Shown: piece after piece, positions 44,061-56,200 of the stretch
Layout: each line of letters begins with the position of its first letter
How positions within the stretch are numbered: the first letter of the stretch is position 1
Source of the DNA: Chrysogorgia sp. JL179-B06
Taxonomy: Eukaryota; Cnidaria; Anthozoa; Scleralcyonacea; Chrysogorgiidae
NCBI GenBank assembly: GCA_035772405.1
Contig: JAYKKM010000337.1
Span: forward strand, 928,501-992,500
Direction: 5' to 3'
DNA length: 64,000 nt
Program-made: the position numbers and the translations under genes
The notes under the pieces: generated by a model
Told to the model about the DNA's origin: nothing
Databases searched by the model: none
The model's input: only the letters and a program-made list of their open reading frames with translations

Positions 44061-47000
44061 ATGCTTACTCCAGGTTTTGAGTTAAATCAAGACGAGAAAT
44101 TCGTGTACATTTATATAAAGACGCCGTATATCAAGGTGAGGAACATTTAATTATTTTAAAACCTTTATTTAGCTTTGTAAAAGCTCTTGAATAGTCCCAC
44201 CAACACTTGTGGTTTATATATGTTAGATAATGTAGCATCACATTTTATTTGCTAGATAAGTGAGGTGGAATACTTTATTGAGGATTATCAGTTCAAGTTT
44301 TATGTCAAACCATATTTCTTAAGGTAAGTATGAGGTGGTGGTGGCATTTCAAAGTTGAATAACAGAGTCTACTGCGTTTGTTTGTTTATAATGAGTCTCG
44401 CACAAAATAATTCTTGGTTTGCAAATGATATATCTAGTATTGACATAGTTTGATGCTATTCAGGCTTAACAAGTTGTTTTGATCGTAACTGTCCATGACC
44501 CAACGTTTCGACACTTCGATCTAGTGTCTTCATCAGGGGCGATCGTTGTAAAGTTAAGATCCCTATTTATACCCTCATAGAACCGATAATGACGTTATCT
44601 ATTAACAAGATGCAAATAAGCTTCTGGTATTAAACCACCGTCATCACGATTCAATGGGGTGTGGGCGCTATTGATATGCCAAGCTTCCAGACAATGCCTC
44701 TGATGGTACAGCAGATTAGTGGTAATAAATTTGAAATTTTCCATGGGAAAATTCCAAAATTAAAAAAGGAAAATACTGCTTTGTTAGAGCACACATGTGT
44801 ATGTAACCAACCATGAGATTGTGCATACCCATGATAGCGCACTGAGGCATCAAGGTAGACAGATATCCAAGTCCACAACCTGCTTACCCAGGTGGTGACA
44901 GTGCCAGAAGCTTATTTGCATCTTGTTACAGGAAGGTTGTCAACTACCTCTAGAACACCAAATGGTTATTTCAGTTATTGGTCATACTATCATCATAAGA
45001 TGCGAATAAATATTTGATTTATTTGTGAAAATAAAACACTAGAAACTCTGATACACATAAAATGTTTTATAAAAATAGGTTAAATCTTCCTGAAAAGATT
45101 GTTGAAAATGGTGAAGAGTCTGCTTCATATGATGTTGACAAAGGTTAGAATTTGTTAATCACTCGTACTATAAATCACCCACCATATCCATAAATCACCC
45201 ACCATATCCATAAATCACCCATCTATTCATTAACCCATAGGAATTTTTACTGTACTTCTTCCAAAACTGGTCCCGGGTTCCCACTTCAAAGACCTGGATC
45301 TGTTGACCAAATTGTTGGCTTGTCCTGGAAGAACCAAAATTGGCGCTCCAGTTATTGAAGTTCTTTCTGAAGACCATACAAGCAAGGAAGGAGGAGAGGA
45401 TGAGCTGAGCTTTGATTGGGAATGGGACCAAGAAATATGCGATGAAGAGGTGCTGTATGATTTGTTCTGGAAAACTTACATGTATAGGGCTAGCTGTACT
45501 AGAGTTTGAGTAAATATTCGTTCATCCATTTGTACTTATCTTTATGACTTTGTTTGTCCTCAGTGTGTGTGTTTATTTGTTAGGCTACTATCCATGTAGG
45601 CACATGTCTGTTTGTGAGTTTATGTATTTTTTATCTGTTTATAACGTTGCGTTATAACCAGATTAACGTTGCAAGGCCCCCGGCATATTTTCAGCCTGAG
45701 GCCCCTTGTCACCGTTGAAACCCCCTGGCTCAGTGGTTTCACCACGAGTGCAGGGGAAAATTGGACTTTGTCATGAAGAAAGATACATGTATATAGCCTT
45801 AAAAAGTAACCTGCTTACCACTGAGCCCCACGCTGATCTGGGCCACACACTCATCTGGGCCACACGCTCATCTGGGCCACACGCTCATCTGGGCCACACG
45901 CTCATCTGGGCCACACACTTACCAGAGCTCCGTACTCACTGGGGCTCCACACTTGGGGCTGTGCTTTCTAGAAAGAAAGCATGAAATTAAAATTCCACAA
46001 CAAAAGGCTGTGGGACCCCAGATAGTGGGCCCCCCAGCATATGCCACTTCTGCTATAGGGTTAATGTGGCCTAGCCTTTTGCCTAGCTGGTACCTGTAGC
46101 CTAGTACAGTCTGCAAACCAGTCACAAAAATACAAGAATGAAACAGGGACGCAACTAGGAATTTTCGAGGACAGGGGTCCATGAATGCCATTAGGGCAAA
46201 GTTACTTTAACGTCTGCATTTTCGGCATTTTTATAGGTTGAATGCTTTAAATTAATGTAAAATATATTCGTAAAAATGAGGGCAAAGTCTTATATTTTGA
46301 ATATATTTTGGGGATTGTCTATTTGTCTTTAGGAAAAGGGCAGGGGTCGCGACCCCCCGACCCCCCCCCCCCCCCTCTAGTTGCGCCCCTGATGAAAACA
46401 ATTTCAGGGTCCGAATTAACGCTCCAAAACACCTTCGTATTTTTCTTTAGTGTCAGAATGTAGCGTAGCGTCTTACAGCGTAACGTCTTACAACGTAGCG
46501 TAACGTCTTACAACGTAGCGTAACGTCTTACAACGTAGCGTAACGTCTGTCCACGTAGCGTAACGTCTTACAACTTTACGTAGCCTCGTACAGGTACAAC
46601 GTTGCGTGGAAGCCAGCTTTTGTTGACGTTGTAAGCTAGCGTCTTACAACTTAGCGTAACGTTTTACAAAGTACAGTAGCGTAACGCCTTAAAACGTAGC
46701 GTAACGTCTTTCCAGCGTAATGTCTTACAACGTAGCGTAACGTCTTACAACGTAGCCTAACGTCTTTCAACGTAGCGTAACGTCTTACAACGTAGCGTAA
46801 CGTCTTACAACGTAGCGTAACGTCTTACAACGTAGCCTAACGTCTTACAACGTAGCGTAACGTCTTACAACGTAGCGTAACGTCTTACAACGTAGCCTAA
46901 CGTCTTACAACGTAGCCTAGCGTCTTACAACGTAGCGTAACGTCTTACAACGTAGCCTAATGTCTTACAACGTAGCGTAACGTCTTACAACGTAGCGTAA

Positions 47001-50000
47001 CGTCTTACAACGTAGCGTAACGTCTTACAACGTAGCCTAACGTCTTAACGTAGCGTAACGTCTTACAAATAGCCTAATGTCTTACAACGTAGCGTAACGT
47101 CTTACAACGTAGTGTAAAATCATTAAGTCTTATAATTGACGTTTACATCACTTGCGTTGCGTCCACGGTGAACTTGGTTACTTAAAATCAGCTTCGCAAT
47201 TCTCAGAAAAATCACTTCGCAGATTTTCAAAAATTTCAAAATCGCTTCACAATTTGCGATTTGCGAAGCGCTAGTTCGGACCTTGAATTTATACAAATTA
47301 TCTTGTGATAGTGTCTGAACTGTTCTAGCTTGTCTTTTCTTGGGAATAACTTAATACAATACAGTAACTGTGTGCCAAGTGAACTTCTGCCTTTTCACCT
47401 GATACCAATAATGTACTTTCCTTTTTTCAGAAAGTACATGAGCTAAGTACTTCTGGCATGAAGTATGGCTTTGGGAATCAGAAAAGTGGTGTTTTTTATC
47501 TCTTAAAGGTTTGTCTATTATCAATTAGCTTTAAATTGATATATAATATTGCTACCAACATCTTAGTTTTGGTTAGAGGTAGAGTCTTTTTAAACAATGA
47601 AAACAATGGAATGAAATATTGGTATTTTTATGGTAAAGGACGAGTTAAAAGAGATTGTTGAGAATCCCAATCCAGATGAGTTCTCGCATTCTGAAAGACG
47701 TTTGGCAAGGATTACAGCTGAAGATGTGAAGTTTGATGTGGAATATTATTTGTGAGTACTGCGGACATTCCTGGCAGCCAGAAGGGAGGAAAGAGTGAAG
47801 GGAAGGAGTGGAGGGAAGGAAGGAGTGAAGGGGAGCTGGGAAGGAAGGAGAGAAGGGAAGGGAGGAGAGGAGAGAAGGGAAGGGAAGGGAGGAGAGAAGG
47901 GAAGTGAGGAATGAAGAAGAGAAGGGAAGGAGTGAAGGGAAGGGAAGGGAAGGAAGGAGTGAAGGGAAGGAAGGAATAAAGGAGAGGAGGGAAGGAGTGA
48001 AGGGAAGGAGAGAAAGGAAGGAGTGAAGGGAAGGAAGGAGAGACGGGAAGGGAGGAATGAAGGAGAGAAAGGAAGGGAAGGAGTGAAGGAAAGGAAGAAG
48101 GGAAGGAGGGAGGGAAGGGAAGGAAGGAGAAGGAATGGAGGAGAGGAGGGAAGGGACGAGGAAAGGGAAGATGGGAAGAGAAGGAATGGAGGAGAGGAGG
48201 GAAGGAGAAGGAATGGAGGAGAGAAGGGAAGGGAAGGAGGAAAGGGAAGCTGGGAAGGGAAGGAAGGAAGGAGAGAAGGGAAGGGAAGGAGATATGCGAA
48301 GGATAGCAGGGTGACCCAGTGCAAATACCAAATATTGATTGAATAGACAAGGTAGAGAGACAATTGGTAAACAAGAGACAAAGTAGAGGGGCATGTTTTT
48401 GAGAGAAGAAGACCAAACTAAAGAGACTACACACATCATTAGTAAAACGGACAATTTAATTTTTTTAATACATAGGGCAGATTATTTTGATGGTGAGAGA
48501 ATTCAAGAAGTCTTAAACTATGTTGCACAAGGGGAGGAAAAAGGTTGGTGTGCCCATGATCAATGATTTTAGGTGATGTACGATCATTGCCATGCTTTTG
48601 TGTTCTCTAAATGTTTACAGCTGTCCAACCTGTACTGTGGTGGTGGCCTGAAAAATATATTTTGACATAAATTGAATACTTTTCCATATTCTAGTTTCAT
48701 TGACTGAAGAAGAGAAAGCAAAACTTCGACAATTACCCAACAAAGAATGTATCTTTTTCTCTAGCCTGTCGCTGATACTTTATCTTTACATAGTGGCAAA
48801 AAGCAGATGAAGGAATTCATCTGCTTTTTTCATTTGCCTCAGTATTTAGCTAGAGTTGTTATCACTTTGAGCAATTCTTGCTTTCCAAGGCTTTCCATCG
48901 TCCGAAACGTCGTCCATGAATATACATAATGACGTTTTCTTATTTCTCCTTTTCATATTATATCCAGTTCTTTTGAGAATTGAGACCTTAGCAGCTTTCA
49001 TATTTATTCATAATTTTCAACTTAACCGGCTCTCCTTAGACCTTCTCAACGACAAAGAGGAATTGTGCGTTTTCTTCAGTTTAGTTGACATCATCTTTGC
49101 TTTTGCCTACAACAAAAGGACAACGCTTGGAGAAAACACGGTAAGACAACGTGATTAAGGGACCGTAAACCCGGTCTTTCATAAAACACGCCACTGGATT
49201 TAACTAATGTTATTTCTATTCAGGTTGAATCAGCGTGGACTATCTCTAAACTAAGTGCGACTTTGTCGTGGTTTGAGGTATGTTGAGCTCAGAGAGTCTG
49301 GCTCGCAATCGGATGGTAGCACGTCATCGGTGGCCGCAGATTCTGACCGGGTTACAACTTGTTGTTATTGTAGAGTTTCACAAATCTTAAAGACGTTTTG
49401 GTGGCATGTTGTCGGCGATCTCTCGCCTATCCTTTGTACAGACACTGGGAGTTGAGTTGTAAAGTGATGGAAGATGTCAAAGGCATCTTTCGCTTTGGTA
49501 AGTAAATTGCACTCTCTAACGGTATCACGCTTTCAGCTGCCTGTCTTCCCTATATTATAATCGCTGGAAGTAGTCAAATCCCTGTCTTATGGAAAGACAC
49601 ATTGTCGTCCCCCGACCCTCTCCCACTGGTCAGCTGGTGCCATATGTACTTCTAGTACGTATTCCATATAAGGAAGTGGCCTACGAGCAAATACAAGGCA
49701 TTGACGAGCGAATAGATTGCCCTCGTACAAGCCCACTGGATGTGGGATTGTCAACACGTTACTGAGCACATGTGAGAACACGGCGCTTGCAAACGATTTT
49801 TAACGTAACCCTTGTTACGGATCTGTGGCGTGGCAGGCGTTACGTTTGAGGGCGGTGGCAACATGTCATACGAAATATCATCCAGTCTGACAAAAATTGA
49901 CATGTATGTGGATTAAAAATCGTCACCTATGATTGGGACGAGCTGGACAGTCGGATTTCATTGTGAAATAAAGACTATTGTGTTCATGCTGATGAATTTA

Positions 50001-52289
50001 CGGACTCACAGCGCATCGTTTGCGAAAAGTTAATGCACCGATTATTTTGCCGATTACCGATTATTTTAAATTGGCCGATTAATCGACTTTGTCGATTAGT
50101 TTCCGATCAATCGGCTCATCTCTACTAAATTCAGTAAATTACATAGGGAAAAGGCCCCCTTACATACTTTACCCCAGTAGTCATAATTCCTTAGAGGTGT
50201 CCGCGTAATAGCTAGGGGTTCGACTGTATCTTTTTAGCCCCTGCCTTCAACTACGCGACAACAACTGCTGCCCCAACGGCAACATCGACAATAATATTTT
50301 TCTTCCAATGCTTATTTTCTTGGTATACAGGTCGAAGAAAGATACTGCAATGTCTCCTCGAGATTCTGACATTATTTAATGGCAGTGAACCACGATATCT
50401 TCTCAATGAACTTTATATCACTGATTATTGTATTTGGATTCAAAAAGTTAAGTAAGTACAGAAGTACTATATTTATGTGACTTCGGCTCCAGACTTCTTT
50501 AGCCCCATTTACACTACAAATTTTCGCCCGCAATCTGAACAAAAATGGCGACCTTCAATTGACCAAAAAATACGACAAACAAAACCAAATTTCACTAAAA
50601 CTAAAATGATTGGAAGAAAATTAATACCCATTCTCATGTAAGGTGACAAAGAGCTTTCATCCGTAAACAACACTTTCTAAGAATTCTAAGAATTCTTATT
50701 TCTAAGAATTCTAAGAATTCTTAATGAGGAAATTTGAATATTTGATGACGATGTTTGAAAGACGTACTTGTTCAGGTTACCGTCGTACATTTTTTTGTTC
50801 TGGCCGTATCGCTATTATAGCAAGGTATACTTTGTAAGTAAATCACGGTTTATCAAAGAGTGAGTGTCAACCGTAACGCATTTCACGCTCGGTCAGCCAT
50901 TTTTCGAAGCACGAAATTCCCTTGGTGAACTCATCCGTAAATATCTTGTCAATCCCTGATATATATTATCCATTTTGTCTTTTAATTGAAAGAAGACATA
51001 CCTTAGAAAGTAATTATTTCTGTATTTTACACAAAACTCGACGTTTTCTTGACTTCCGTTTCGAATTATGTCAGCCCTGATGCGAAGCGTGCAAGACCAA
51101 GTGACGAGGTTCAAACAAACAAATCAGGTTCCGAGTCGACGTATTTGGATTGCGGATGAATAAGAAAGCCTCTATAGGGTTTTCTGAGAAGACTCGGCGA
51201 ATTTCCGGAGTATTTACCACATCAAGTTGGCATGGAAAGATAAAAATCACAAAGAAAGTGTTTTACTGTTATAGAGAGAAAAAGGTCGAATCCTTGGCAA
51301 AGAAACTGTCTGAAATGACAAAAATAACGAAAGACGATCTTGGTTGGGATCTTGATAACATGGAATCAGCGGCTCTCATGGTTCACGAAGAACAAACGGA
51401 GGAAACATCTCAGTCGGACACCGAATCGAGCTCATCCGAACAGTCGAGTGATACCGAAGACGAAACGACCTGCGACGATGATGAGTCGGATACTTTGGAA
51501 AGTCTGGTAGAACTAAAGGATTGCAAAGTTTCCTCTGAGGTGAGTGGGTGTGTTACTCGGTGTGGGACAAACGATGAGTTGAGGTCTTGCCACGAAGAGA
51601 AGGGAATTCTCGATGCTGCACGCGAAAAATGTTCGGACGATCTAAGTATCGGTGATGTCGAAATTTTGCCTTCGTTGTTGTTCGGAAAGAGCCGTGATAG
51701 TGGCGCGAGAACGTTAATTGAAGTCTTGAGGGATGAAGAGGACGAGATGGGACATAAGGATGGTTGCCGAGGAAGAGTTTGTAGTGGTCATGTAGAGGGG
51801 GAGATTGGTGATGATGAAAGATTACATGACGGGGATGGTAGAACTGACAAGGACAAGAATTATGATGATGATGAGGATCTCTGTACGGTTGATGATGATC
51901 TTAAAAAAGATGATGATGATGATAAAGATAAAGATGATGCTGATTATGATCTCAGTAAAAATGCTGATGATCTCAAAGACGATAATGATGATCATGAATA
52001 TAATGATCTTCATAAAGATGACGCTGATTATGATCTCAGGAAAAATGCTGATGATCATGATAAATATGATAATAATCTCAAAAAAACTAACGATGAAGAC
52101 AATGGTGATTCCCATCAAGATAATCATAGTCTCCATCAAGATGATCAAAGATCAGACAACAAAGGTAAATTTACAGCCAAGGACGAGAATAACGATGACC
52201 TCAAACGAGCAGATACGCAAGACATGGTAAACGAACATGATTTAACTGGGAAAATACTCGATCTTTACATTAACGACAATGATAGATAA
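44061..52289 (+). CDS. SHQ1: SHQ1, H/ACA ribonucleoprotein assembly factor
   Basis: SHQ1 is a chaperone that holds the pseudouridine synthase dyskerin/Cbf5 before H/ACA snoRNPs form. Exons: 44061-44135, 44256-44323, 45079-45143, 45241-45449, 47431-47508, 47639-47751, 48476-48543, 48695-48748, 49040-49140, 49224-49277, 49374-49497, 50331-50451, 51275-52289 (714 aa). Residues 1 to about 100 are the CS domain, starting MLTPGFELNQDEKF, with KFYVKPYFLRLNLP and a SYDVDKG motif. The SHQ1-specific helical domain spans about 140-377: YGFGN, then VESAWTISKLSATLSWFE, YPLYRHWEL and LNELYITDYCIWIQK. The last exon adds about 340 residues: a conserved ESAALMVHEEQ stretch, a Ser/Glu/Asp segment and a long Asp/Lys-rich tail. 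The exon 4 donor (GAG|GTGCTG) is weak but the only in-phase choice that continues the family alignment. Confidence 0.93.
44478..44700 (-). mobile_element. Penelope-like element 3' tail (minus copy) in SHQ1 intron 2
   Basis: The complement matches 25940-26150, including AGAAGCTTATTTGCATCTTG and GAGGGTATAAATAGGGATC, through to the terminal hammerhead-like motif. Only the 3' tail is present. Confidence 0.75.
44491..44545 (-). ncRNA. Second hammerhead-like motif
   Basis: On the minus strand: CTGATGA (complement of 44530-44536), the same extra A, then GACACT/AGTGTC helix II around loop AGATCGA, and GAAA (complement of 44506-44509). The loop differs from the 26-kb copy while both helix II strands are identical. 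Confidence 0.6.
44750..44940 (+). mobile_element. Penelope-like fragment, plus orientation
   Basis: AAAAAGGAAAATACTGCTTT and GAGCACACATGTG match the nuclease-domain region of the copy at 25840-25870. CAGAAGCTTATTTGCATCTT at 44906 matches its downstream part. Together with 44478-44700 it forms a tail-out inverted arrangement. Confidence 0.6.
45836..45925. repeat. 17-bp minisatellite
   Basis: Five units of CTCATCTGGGCCACACG in SHQ1 intron 4. Confidence 0.85.
46440..47115. repeat. 20-bp satellite CGTAGCGTAACGTCTTACAA
   Basis: Roughly 30 units with GCGTAA/GCCTAA variants in SHQ1 intron 4. CpG-rich (CGTAGCGTAACG) in an otherwise AT-rich intron. It is preceded by a poly-C tract near 46362. Confidence 0.93.
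47775..48300. repeat. GGAAGGGAAGGA purine-rich minisatellite
   Basis: Fills SHQ1 intron 6. Homopurine on the plus strand; Ser/Pro/Leu-rich minus-strand frames are translations of it. Confidence 0.92.
48798..48829. repeat. Perfect 14-bp hairpin in SHQ1 intron 8
   Basis: AAAAAGCAGATGAA and its complement are separated by GGAA. The right arm ends in a T-run, so it resembles a pol III-type stem plus terminator. Confidence 0.7.
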
Positions 52290-52941
52290 ATTGTTCTCTG
52301 GTAGAAACACGCTTCTCGATAATTAAAAAGAAATAGCGGGCTGTTTTTTTTTTGAGAAAAAAATTACTTAAAAGATTTTCCTGTTTTTTTTTTATCGTAC
52401 ATTCAGGTAACATAATTCGTTGAGTTGTTGTTATTGATGTTGTTGCTACTGAGTCTCCGACAGGAAAATAACCTATACATGTACAACTTTGCGATCACTA
52501 GCGGCGCTCTATCTGCTTAGCTACTAGAACTATTCAGCATTGATATATTTTATCTAAACAGCACATAACATTTTATGATGCACTTTACCTATGCAGTATA
52601 TATATCATCACATAATACACTTTATGTATGCATTACCTGGCATTGTATAAGATATACTTTATCTAGTAATCATATAACATTGCATACACTCTATCTTTGA
52701 ATCATATAACATGCATTGTATGATAGATACACAATCACATAACCATGTGATACACTCTATCTTTGAATCATATTTCATTGTATACAACACATAGCATTTA
52801 TCTAAAAACAGTGTTTCTATAACTGTATAAAAGGTCAAGTCATTGAATGGTTAATAAAATGGTTTTAAAAGGTTCAAAAATGTCAAATTCTGACCTTTTA
52901 TATATTTTAAATATGATCCACTTTACCTATACAGCATATTT
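52290..52941. other. Convergent 3' spacer of SHQ1 and the Ig-vWA gene
   Basis: AT-rich sequence with degenerate repeats of CTATCTTTGAATCATAT at about 52560-52810. A possible SHQ1 poly(A) signal AATAAA is at 52854-52859. Confidence 0.4.
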
Positions 52942-53259
52942 CTTATATTGTATTTCATATTTATTTCGTGTTTTATTTGATATTTATTTTTTATACTGTC
53001 AAAATGAAGTATTGACACACACGTATGTATGCACATTAAACGCATAATGCATGTCCGTCCTGTCTATGTACATAACTGTCTCGCAACTCTCTCAACGTTG
53101 CTTATATTGTATTTCATATTTATTTCGTGTTTTATTTGATATTTATTTTTTATACTGTCAAAATGAAGTATTGACACACACGTATGTATGCACATTAAAC
53201 GCATAATGCATGTCCGTCCTGTCTATGTACATAACTGTCTCGCAACTCTCTCAACGTTG
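52942..53259. repeat. Exact 159-bp tandem duplication across the Ig-vWA stop codon
   Basis: 52942-53100 and 53101-53259 look identical base for base. The unit contains the last codons and stop of the minus-strand gene plus the first part of its 3' UTR, with TTTATT words (AATAAA on the minus strand) near 53119. The downstream copy is therefore a second, non-coding version of the terminal codons. Confidence 0.85.
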
Positions 53260-56200
53260 CTTTTTATGTTGTCAGATTTAAACTCCAGCCCCATTTCAGC
53301 GATATCGTGCATGATGTGCGAGTGTGACGTATCGAGGATGATAATTTGTGTTCCTTTCTCTCTCAGTTCTTGTGAGTGTTCTCTTGCTACTCTTTTGTCC
53401 CAGGTCCCTTGGTCCATGAGAAGAATTATGACGTTCTTTGCGCCTCTGTGACTGTACCATTTCAAGAGCTGAAAGTATGATAACAGGGAGAACGTCCGTT
53501 TTGTTTATTTGGTTATTGAGTCTCTTATTTATTCATCAGGTTACTCGTTGATTAATAGATGATGGAGTCACATTTATTGGTTAGTTTGTGGGGTGGTTGG
53601 TGTTGGTTGGATAGGGTGTTCGTTTGTTGGTGTTGGTTGGTTGTCTGGTTGGTACTCGGTAGTGTTCGTTGGTTGGTGTAGGTTGGTTGGTGTTGGTTGG
53701 TTGGTGTTGGTTGGTTGGTTGGTGTTGGTTGGTTGGTGTTGGTTGGTGGGTGTAGGTTGGTTGGATGGTTGGCATTGGTTGGTTGGTTGCTGTATGTTGG
53801 CTGGTTGGTGTTGGTTGATTGGTTGGCGTTGGTTGATTGGTTGGCGTTGGTTGATTGGTTGGCGTTGGTGTAGGTTGGTTGTTGGTTGGTGTTGGTTGGT
53901 TGGTTGGCTTCGCTGTAGGTTGGTTGGTTGCTGTAGGTTGGTTGGTTGATGTCGGTTGGTTGCTGTAGGTTGGTTGGTTGCTGTAGGTTGGTTGTTAGGT
54001 GTTGGTTGTTGGTTGGTGTTGGTTGGTTGGTTGGCTTCGCTGTAGGTTGGTTGGTTGCTGTAGGTTGGTTGGTTGATGTCGGTTGGTTGCTGTAGGTTGG
54101 TTGGTTGCTGTAGGTTGGTTGGTTGCTGTAGGTTGGTTGTTAGGTGTTGGTTGGATGGTTGATTGCTTGTTAGGTGTTGGTTGGTTGGTTGGTTGCTGTA
54201 GGTTGGTTGTTAGGGGTTGGTTGCTGTAGGTTGGTTGTTAGGTGTTGGTTGGTTGTTAGGTGTTGGTTGGTTGGTTGCTGTAGGTTTGTTGGTTGGTTTG
54301 TTGGCGTTGGTTAGTTGATTGCTGTAGATTGGTTACTGTAGTTTGGTTGGTGTTGGTTGGTTGGCGTAGGTTTGTTGCTGTAGGTTGGATGGCGTTGGTT
54401 GGTTGCTGTAGGTTGGTTTGTTTGTTAGTGTTTTTTAGTTGACTGGTTTATTTATTTGTTTGTTGCTTGGTTGTTTTGCCATCAACATTTTAATCCTATC
54501 AACTCCTTACCTCTTTCGCCATGCCCATCGCGTACCCACCATATGTATATGCTCCATAATGATATTTCACGTTTGAGATAGCTTGTTGGATAGCGTCCAT
54601 GGTCTGATATTCCCCAGGAGCAAACTCAAGACCAGTGCGAGGCTTACTCGAGTATTGCAACATACCAACATGGGTGGCTTCTTCTCCCACTGTGAACTTC
54701 ATCACCAATAGCTGCATGAATTGTTTGAATTCTTTAAAAGTGGCCAACGGCACACTCCCTGAGCCGTCCACCAGGAACATAATGTTCATATTGGTCACGT
54801 TGCATTTTTCTAACGGTGGTATCGTGGGCGCTGAAACGAAAGATAATGTTTGCGTTGGACGAAAGAGAAAAGAGCCATTTTATAGTTTTAAAAGTACTAT
54901 TCGGAAGAGAGATCTCATAGACATAGTTGCATCTGAACAATTTATTTATTTATTTGGCTTCGCCTCTTAAAAAGACATAGAAGAAGCACGGTCACTACAA
55001 CAGTTAAACACCAATTACAGTGGGCCCTTACAAAAATAATAACTAATAACAGCAAGTTGTGGGTTCAGTGAGGCTTCGCGATGTGTTGCACTTTAGGCAG
55101 ACAGTTTTCCAAGTTCGAGGATCGTCAACATTGCAACAGGATAATAGAGCATTATTATAATAGTCTAATAGTGACATCTTAAAGTTTTTCTAAAGTTTAA
55201 ATGATCTAGCCTTCTTCTTCCTTGATCTAGCCGTGTTCAGGGAGAGAGTTCCAAGTCCTAGTTGTTCTAATGAGAAATGAGCGATTGAAAGTAGTTGTTT
55301 TACATTTACGTTGACGGAATGAGATTGCATTAACATTTGCGAAGGATCTAGTAAGCCTTAAGGGAACAAGACGTTCGGGTAGGATATCGCTAAGTCAAGA
55401 CACTCGTGCCGGTAGGAAAGTGGTTGTAGTTTTGTAGAAACAAGTCTGTCTCTGTAGGATTCTTCGCACATAAATGGTAGCTTCAAGATAAATGTTGATG
55501 CTCGGCGTTGGATGCGATCTGTTCGTTTGATAAGCTCGATTGACTGCGAGGACCAGACTTGGGTGGCATAGACCAGAACAGATCGCACAACTGCCAGATA
55601 CAATGTGCGGCGGAACTTTTCATTATTGATTTCCGAAGCAGACCTGCGCAGAAAACCAAGCATCTTGTTGGCTGCTGTTGCGCATCGATCGAAGGTATGC
55701 TTTGACCATGTTAGCGCACTATAACCCATATGCCAAGGTCCTTCTCGTCTCATGTAAAATTAACAATGTAATAATTGTCATCTATATGTCGTAAATCGTA
55801 ATTAATATTGATAGAAGACTTTGATTCGAGCCTTAGACTTTGAATTTACTAGAATTGACTCTACAACTTGATAATACAAAATTAAAAAAAGCTATAAAGT
55901 TGGTTATGTATAATAATAATAATAATAATAATAGACGTATTAGGAGCATTATACAAAAGTCTCAATGCTCTTACAACAATATATTCTTAAATTTACTTAT
56001 AAAACTTATTACAGTTTCATTATAAGATAAAGCCTACTACATATATTACCACTATGAACAAAAAACCTATTAATTTTAAAAAAGAAAAGTCTTAACTGCT
56101 GACTTAAAATTACCCAACATATCAAAGTTTCTAATTTCCTGTGGTAATGAATTCCACAGTTTTGGTGCCGAAACCGAGAACGCTCTGTCTCCATGAGTCA

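Noticed and set aside
45195..45431. Minus-strand ORF opposite SHQ1 exon 4
   Set aside because: The plus strand carries the conserved SHQ1 sequence with correct splice phases.
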